Assembly: GCA_021776525.1 (NCBI GenBank)
Contig: JAJFFT010000006.1
Coordinates: 1 to 64,000, forward strand
DNA from: Robiginitomaculum sp.
GTDB lineage: Bacteria; Pseudomonadota; Alphaproteobacteria; Caulobacterales; Maricaulaceae
Length of the DNA stretch: 64,000 bases
Direction: 5' to 3'
Shown piece by piece: positions 59,867-64,000 of the stretch. The notes beneath the pieces are model-generated. The model did no database searches and was not told the DNA's origin. It saw only the letters and a program-made list of their open reading frames with translations. The position numbers were made by a program, and so were the translations under genes. Numbering within the stretch: the first letter of the stretch is position 1; each line of letters begins with the position of its first letter.

Positions 59867-60609
59867 GAATGCTGTCCTTGATTACGCAGGCGCCGGATAC
59901 GCGCCAAATCTGCCGGGCTGTCAATGCCCGGACAATCTTGCAAAACCGGAGCGCAGACAATTTTCATGCCGGCGTCCAGCGCTCGCCATTGTTCCAGTTT
60001 TTCAGCGTTTTCCCTTGGTGATGGCGGCAAAGCACAAAACTTTTCCAGCGCCGTGCGCGAAAACGCATAGATACCGATATGATGCCAAAATGCCCCTGCC
60101 GACAAATCCGCGCCATGGCGCGTAAAACTGATGGCCTGTGAAGGCCTGCTCAACGCTGTGTCTTTCATAATCACCTTGACGACGTTTTCATCGGCCCGTT
60201 CGCCCAAATCCTCGCTTTGAAAAGCCAAAGTGGCAATATCTGCGGACGCATCATCGCGTAATGCCTCGATCACCGCCTCAACATGCATGCTGTGCAATTC
60301 TGGCATATCCCCTTGCACATTGACCACAATGTCTACGTTGTGTTCTGGGTCCAGCATTTGCGTCGCGGCCCATACCCGGTCACTGCCTGATGGCAAATCC
60401 GAATCAGTCAACACCGCCGTCGCCCCATGTGCCCTGGCGGCCTGGACAATAGCATCATCGGCGGCGGCAATAACCGGCGTGCCATACCCGGCCGCTTCTG
60501 CCGCTCTGGCCACACAGACCACCATCGGCAGGCCAGCAATGTCGGCCAGTGGTTTATCGGGCAATCTGGTCGAAGCCAAACGCGCCGGAATGATAATCAA
60601 AACACTCAT
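59863..60609 (-). CDS. kdsB: 3-deoxy-manno-octulosonate cytidylyltransferase
   Basis: A 248-residue soluble nucleotidyltransferase. IIPARLASTRLPDKPLADI is the CTP-binding signature, TDSDLPSGSDRVWAA and VVNVQGDMPEL form the active-site segments, and RHIGIYAF-like HHIGIYAFSR is conserved. It activates KDO for lipopolysaccharide core synthesis, so the organism makes a KDO-containing LPS. ATG at 60609 is preferred to GTG at 60615. The kdsB-pheA pair is probably cotranscribed and is divergent from the cytochrome gene. Confidence 0.95.
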   Translation of the reverse strand: MSVLIIIPARLASTRLPDKPLADIAGLPMVVCVARAAEAAGYGTPVIAAADDAIVQAARAHGATAVLTDSDLPSGSDRVWAATQMLDPEHNVDIVVNVQGDMPELHSMHVEAVIEALRDDASADIATLAFQSEDLGERADENVVKVIMKDTALSRPSQAISFTRHGADLSAGAFWHHIGIYAFSRTALEKFCALPPSPRENAEKLEQWRALDAGMKIVCAPVLQDCPGIDSPADLARIRRLRNQGQHS

Positions 60610-60755
60610 AATCACACTTTATCAGGGCCATAGAGAACAAAGGCAAGCATTGGACACTACAAACGGTTGCGAAGCGGCGCATTGCGTGCGAAAAAGCCAA
60701 GAATCGTAACACAGCGTGCCAGATGTCGGCACGCGCCAGCCTGAGGGGGCGCCGG

Positions 60756-61571
60756 ATGGGCGATCTATTCTGGAACAAAGTTTTTGGTGCATTGCTGGCC
60801 ACAGCATTGTCAATTTTCGGGATCAAAGAACTGGGCCATGCCCTGATCGAAGGTCACGAACCGGCTGAGCCGGGCTATAAGATTGCCGTCGCCAGTGAGG
60901 GCGAAGGCGAAGAAAAAGCTGCTGAAGTTGTTGAAGTCATCAGCCTTGCACAAATGCTGAGCACAGCCAGCGCATCGGCCGGGGAACGGGTCGTAAAAAA
61001 ATGCGCGGCCTGTCACAGCTTTGATCAGGGTGGTGCCAATAAAACCGGCCCGAATTTGTGGAACATTATTGGCCGGACTGCGGCCAGCCATGAAGGCTTT
61101 GGTTATTCTGATGCCATGAAAGCCTTTGGCGGAACATGGGATTATGAAAACCTGAACGCTTTCCTGTCCAGCCCGAAAACCAAGGTTCCGGGCACGGCGA
61201 TGAGCTTTGCCGGTTTGAAAAAACCTAAAGACGCCGCCAATGTGCTGGCTTATTTGCGCACCCTTAGTGATGCGCCCGTGGCATTGCCTGCACTGCCGGC
61301 CAGCGTTACGGATGCTGTGGATGATGCACAAGGCGCTGTTGATATGGCCGAAGGTGCCGTCGAAGAGGTTGGGAACAGTCTTATCGAAAAAATCGTTGAT
61401 GTCGCACAAGACGGCGCCGACGCCGTTGCTGATATAGCCAAAGATGGTGCCGGTGCCGTTGCTGATGTGATGAGCGCCGCTGAAATGGGTGCTGATGAAG
61501 CCGCCGGACCAGCCGAGGCCGTTTCCGAAGCGGTGAAAGACGCCCCCCATAATGAGGGTGGTGACGACTAA
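60756..61571 (+). CDS. Membrane-anchored cytochrome c with acidic Ala-rich tail
   Basis: A protein of 271 residues. An N-terminal uncleaved helix (FGALLATALSIFGI) is followed by a Glu-rich linker. The class I cytochrome c domain (about 80-182) has heme motif CAACH, the conserved GPNLWNIIGR and axial Met in GTAMSFAGLKKPKD. It resembles CycM-type c552. An unusual C-terminal extension (about 190-271) follows, rich in Ala, Asp, Glu and Val, with recurrent DAV/GAV units such as GADAVADIAKDGAGAVADV. ATG at 60756 has GAGGGGG upstream. It likely carries electrons between the bc1 complex and oxidase. It is divergent from kdsB, an arrangement common in alphaproteobacteria. Confidence 0.9.
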   Translation: MGDLFWNKVFGALLATALSIFGIKELGHALIEGHEPAEPGYKIAVASEGEGEEKAAEVVEVISLAQMLSTASASAGERVVKKCAACHSFDQGGANKTGPNLWNIIGRTAASHEGFGYSDAMKAFGGTWDYENLNAFLSSPKTKVPGTAMSFAGLKKPKDAANVLAYLRTLSDAPVALPALPASVTDAVDDAQGAVDMAEGAVEEVGNSLIEKIVDVAQDGADAVADIAKDGAGAVADVMSAAEMGADEAAGPAEAVSEAVKDAPHNEGGDD

Positions 61572-61590
61572 ACCTTTTCGGTTTTAACCC

Positions 61591-62457
61591 TTAAAGCCGC
61601 CGGATTGCCGTTATGGCTCCGGCGGTTTTTTGTATCCGGCTTACCGCTTCGGCCAAAGGCTCGTGCGCCACGCACATATGATGTGCATTGGCATGCAGGA
61701 ACATTTGTGCGTCCAGCATGATCCCCACATGACCTTTCCAGAAGACCAGATCACCGCGCCGCAAGCCCGATAAATCCGTCGTAACAGGCACTGCCTTACC
61801 CAGACTGCCTTGCTGCATATCGCTGTCACGCAGGGCTGCAATGCCGCCCGCCTCAAGGGCATTTTGTACCAGCGCCGAACAATCCAGACCGCAAGAGCTG
61901 CGCCCACCCCAGACATAGGGCGTATGCGCATAACTTTGCGCAATGGCAACCCAATCCTGTGCCACCTCGCCCAGCGGTATCGTATGGCGGGCAAATACCC
62001 AGCCAAGCCCCCCCGCAATTTTGATATAACGATCTTCTTTAGTTTCCGCGTACAACACTGAATTGCCATGGGCAAAGCCGCGCACCGGGGCTTTGAGGTC
62101 CGGATCGGCAAATATCGGTGTGCGCAGGGCGCATATCCGGCGATCCGGTGCATCGGTGAGTGCGCAAAAGTCATCAGCCCGGCAATAACCAACAAAACCA
62201 TCACGCCGGGACTGGCCCCAGACCCAGCCGTTATTTTGCTCATACACATCAAAACGCTCGCCCAGCAATAATTCGGTCTGCAATGGCGAGGCGGCATCGG
62301 CCACCGCGTATAGCGGCGTCAAAGGGGCGCAAACCTGCATCAGCTTTGGCGTGGCATAACGCGCCGCAGTGACCTTGGCGCGCAAATGTGCAGCGGCCAA
62401 ATCGGCACGGGCCGGCGTTAAACGCGGATCAAAAGGTTGAGAATCAGGTTTTGGCAT
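61591..62457 (-). CDS. NlpC/P60-family peptidoglycan endopeptidase
   Basis: A protein of 288 residues. The first two thirds hold SH3-like segments (APLTPLYAVADAASPLQTELLLGERFDVYE and the second copy near GYCRADD/ICALRTPIFAD). The C-terminal NlpC/P60 domain has catalytic Cys in WGGRSSCGLDCSALVQNAL, His in WKGHVGIML and the third polar residue near FLHANAHHMCV. No signal peptide is visible at the chosen start. ATG at 62457 overlaps the aminopeptidase gene by 14 bp and follows AAGGTCGTT. It cleaves peptide cross-links or recycles murein peptides. The pairing with an M17 peptidase fits peptide recycling. Confidence 0.9.
   Translation of the reverse strand: MPKPDSQPFDPRLTPARADLAAAHLRAKVTAARYATPKLMQVCAPLTPLYAVADAASPLQTELLLGERFDVYEQNNGWVWGQSRRDGFVGYCRADDFCALTDAPDRRICALRTPIFADPDLKAPVRGFAHGNSVLYAETKEDRYIKIAGGLGWVFARHTIPLGEVAQDWVAIAQSYAHTPYVWGGRSSCGLDCSALVQNALEAGGIAALRDSDMQQGSLGKAVPVTTDLSGLRRGDLVFWKGHVGIMLDAQMFLHANAHHMCVAHEPLAEAVSRIQKTAGAITAIRRL
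61597..61631 (+). terminator. Intrinsic terminator after the cytochrome c gene
   Basis: CCGCCGGA (61597-61604) pairs with TCCGGCGG (61618-61625), and TTTTTT follows at 61626-61631. The loop contains a small GCC/GGC inner pair. The stem lies inside the 3' end of the convergent NlpC/P60 gene, so that coding end is constrained by both functions. Confidence 0.8.
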
Positions 62458-63817
62458 AACGACCTTGCAGCATGGAAAAGACCGCACGCGGCCCCTGAGC
62501 ATCGCCGCCCATCGGGTGTGATGGACGCGCCTTGGGCACCCAGGCGAAAATATCAAAATGCACCCACGAAATGTTGCCGACAAAGCGCCGCAAGAACAAG
62601 GCCGCAGTGATCGAACCGCCCATGGGGCTGGAGGCCGTATGACAGATGTCGGCAATAGGGCTGTCCAGCAATGCGTCATAGCCATCCCACAATGGCATGC
62701 GCCAGACCGGATCACCGCTGTTTTTGGCGGCCTGTTCCAGATCGACTGCCAAAGCCGCATCATCGGTATAATACGGGGCCATTTCCGGCCCCAGCGCCAC
62801 CCGTGCTGCGCCGGTCAGTGTGGCAAAATCGATCAGTAATTCAGGCTCTTCCTCGGCGGCGCGGGTTAAAGCGTCGGCCAGCACCAGACGCCCTTCTGCA
62901 TCGGTATTGTCGATCTCAACGCTCAATCCCTTGCGGCTTTGTAAAATATCGCTGGGCCGATAGGCATCACCCGATATGGCGTTATCAACGATTGGCAAAA
63001 CCATGTGCAGCCGCACCGGCAGATCAGCCGCCATAATCATATGCGCCAGCGCCATGGCATTGGCTGCGCCGCCCATATCCTTTTTCATCAACCGCATGTA
63101 TTGCGCCGCCTTGATGTCCAAGCCGCCTGTATCAAACACCACGCCCTTGCCCACCAGGCCAAGACGTGGCGCACCCTTTTTGCCCCAGTGCAATTCCACC
63201 AGACGGGGCTTATGGGTCGAGGCGCGGCCCACCGCATGCACCATGGGATAGTTCTCTTTTAACAAATCATCACCAATAACGGCGCTGACCTTGGCACCAA
63301 ATTCCGCTGCCAGATCGCGCACAGCGGCCTCAAGGTTTTCGGTATTCAGATCGCCCGCCGGCGTGTTGACCAGATCGCGGGCCAGATAAATGGCCTTGGC
63401 CGTGCGGCGCGCTTTGTCGGCATCGGCGGCATGAATATAAATCTGTGCCGGGGGGCGTTGGCGCGGCGTATAACGCGAAAAATGATAGGCCCCCATCAAC
63501 CAGGCCAGCGCCAGATCCTGACGGCAGAGCGCGCCCGGCGCATAGGTCAGTTGATACGCGCCTTCAGGGAGTGTGCTGGCCGCATCACCCAAAGCAAAGG
63601 CATCCTTTGCTTTGCCCGCACCCAATAATGCCAAAGGTGCCCCACGGCGACGCGGTACCAGAACACATTGCCCGCGCTTGGCCGCAAACCCCGCCGCCCT
63701 GACCAATTGCGCCACGCTTTTGGGGGCATTGCGCAGCCACGCATCGAACATATCTGTCGACAAGATGTGCAATGGCGAGAGGTCTGATTCTAGCTTGTCC
63801 AGCACTGCGTCGAGCAT
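62444..63817 (-). CDS. M17 leucyl aminopeptidase family protein
   Basis: A 457-residue protein with a variable N-terminal domain (about 1-150). The catalytic domain has GLVGKGVVFDTGGLDIK, KKDMGGAANAMALAHMI and the metal-binding signature NTDAEGRLVLADAL, plus the substrate Lys. Two metal ions, probably zinc or manganese, are expected. It is somewhat shorter than PepA and closer to PepB-like forms found in alphaproteobacteria. The 3' end overlaps the NlpC/P60 gene, so they form one unit. No signal peptide is present. Confidence 0.92.
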   Translation of the reverse strand: MLDAVLDKLESDLSPLHILSTDMFDAWLRNAPKSVAQLVRAAGFAAKRGQCVLVPRRRGAPLALLGAGKAKDAFALGDAASTLPEGAYQLTYAPGALCRQDLALAWLMGAYHFSRYTPRQRPPAQIYIHAADADKARRTAKAIYLARDLVNTPAGDLNTENLEAAVRDLAAEFGAKVSAVIGDDLLKENYPMVHAVGRASTHKPRLVELHWGKKGAPRLGLVGKGVVFDTGGLDIKAAQYMRLMKKDMGGAANAMALAHMIMAADLPVRLHMVLPIVDNAISGDAYRPSDILQSRKGLSVEIDNTDAEGRLVLADALTRAAEEEPELLIDFATLTGAARVALGPEMAPYYTDDAALAVDLEQAAKNSGDPVWRMPLWDGYDALLDSPIADICHTASSPMGGSITAALFLRRFVGNISWVHFDIFAWVPKARPSHPMGGDAQGPRAVFSMLQGRYAKT

Positions 63818-63856
63818 TTTATAATCCTTGCATGTTGGCCATTAGGGGGCCGTAAA

Positions 63857-63909
63857 TTAACCGGTTGTTGACGAAATAGAGCGCATTTTAGGGCCTTATT
63901 AACTATAAT
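63857..63909 (+). promoter_or_regulatory. Promoter region of the right-edge lipoprotein gene
   Basis: A perfect TATAAT lies at 63904-63909, but no good -35 box is found 16-18 bp upstream. TTAACCGGTTGTTGA (63857-63871) is one base off the CtrA-type pattern TTAA-N7-TTAA. The TATAAT would place the start near 63916, which argues for ATG at 63927 over the one at 63912. CtrA control is speculative. Confidence 0.35.
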
Positions 63910-63926
63910 TTATGCGAGCCAGACCC

Positions 63927-64000
63927 ATGCGTATAGCCCCTCTTATTCGTTATGCTGTAGTTGTTGGCGGGCTGGCTTTAAGTGGTTGCGCCACGGCACC
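63927..64000 (+). CDS. Lipoprotein N-terminus, cut by the window edge
   Basis: A reading frame starts MRIAPLIRYAVVVGGLALSG and continues with CATAP to the end of the window. A basic start, a hydrophobic run and the lipobox LSGC indicate a lipoprotein exported and anchored to a membrane. An upstream in-frame ATG at 63912 is probably not used because it lies almost at the -10 box. Function cannot be told from about 25 residues. Confidence 0.6.
   Translation, partial: MRIAPLIRYAVVVGGLALSGCATA

Overview
The window is about 64 kb of chromosomal DNA from an alphaproteobacterium of medium-high GC. Evidence for this comes from gene content. There is a DivL-type kinase with tyrosine in place of the phospho-acceptor histidine, a TipN-like polar protein gene preceded by a perfect CtrA-type site (TTAA-N7-TTAA), and a RegB/RegA/SenC redox locus. 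The glycine decarboxylase is split (gcvPA/gcvPB), the ATP synthase Fo genes form their own operon with b and b' subunits, and the runs mutY-dciA-dsbA-smc and cytochrome c-kdsB-pheA are present. DivL plus TipN points to Caulobacterales or a neighbouring order, probably one of the lower-GC Hyphomonadaceae/Maricaulaceae-like groups. This placement is inference. Nearly all of the window is vertically inherited housekeeping sequence, and the one clearly mobile piece is at the left edge.

Layout. 1-1454: a tyrosine recombinase gene between two copies of the 5' half of a tRNA-Leu gene. 1643-3404: LysE-type exporter, SfsA and a small unknown protein. 3430-5880: divL on the minus strand. 5988-9425: CPA1 antiporter, XRE regulator, and a TetR regulator divergent from an FMN-binding split-barrel protein across a palindromic operator. 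9510-11585: class A penicillin-binding protein. 11598-18786: 7TMR-DISM hybrid kinase, regA, regB, divergent senC/sco, PHB depolymerase and a YgjP-like metallopeptidase. 18987-24202: UvrD/PcrA helicase, ABM protein, metal CDF exporter divergent from its MerR regulator, and prmA. 24199-29271: serine hydrolase, DUF885 protein, mutL and a GDT1-like protein. 29351-34009: tandem glycine riboswitch with terminator, then gcvT-gcvH-gcvPA-gcvPB. 34102-41403: TipN-like protein, peptide-binding lipoprotein, carA, yqeY, mutY and dciA. 41504-48347: dsbA-like lipoprotein, smc, and the atpI-B-E-F'-F operon closed by a terminator. 48454-51619: small membrane protein, nitroreductase, TetR regulator, tryptophan 2,3-dioxygenase and a divergent Lrp/AsnC regulator. 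51712-56976: pstC-pstA-pstB-phoU-phoB behind a candidate PHO box. 57445-64000: NudC, AhpD-like protein, pheA, kdsB, cytochrome c, NlpC/P60 protein, M17 aminopeptidase and the start of a lipoprotein gene.

The most unusual observation is non-coding. Two intergenic regions, 57066-57380 (plus strand) and 22150-21770 (minus strand), carry collinear copies of the same composite element. Each has a helically phased array of AAGGG-type units about 11 bp apart, then an inverted GACCCT block, a CCACGG box, a TTATCCCA box, a GTATAGTTT box and a REP-like palindrome. I do not recognise this as a described family. Genome-wide copy number and distribution would be the first test.

Other points of interest are the catalytically altered DivL, the CtrA box before the TipN-like gene, tRNA-Leu halves around a solitary integrase, a MerR-type promoter with a 19-bp spacer, an acidic Ala-rich repetitive tail on a membrane cytochrome c, and unusually long PstC and PstA proteins.
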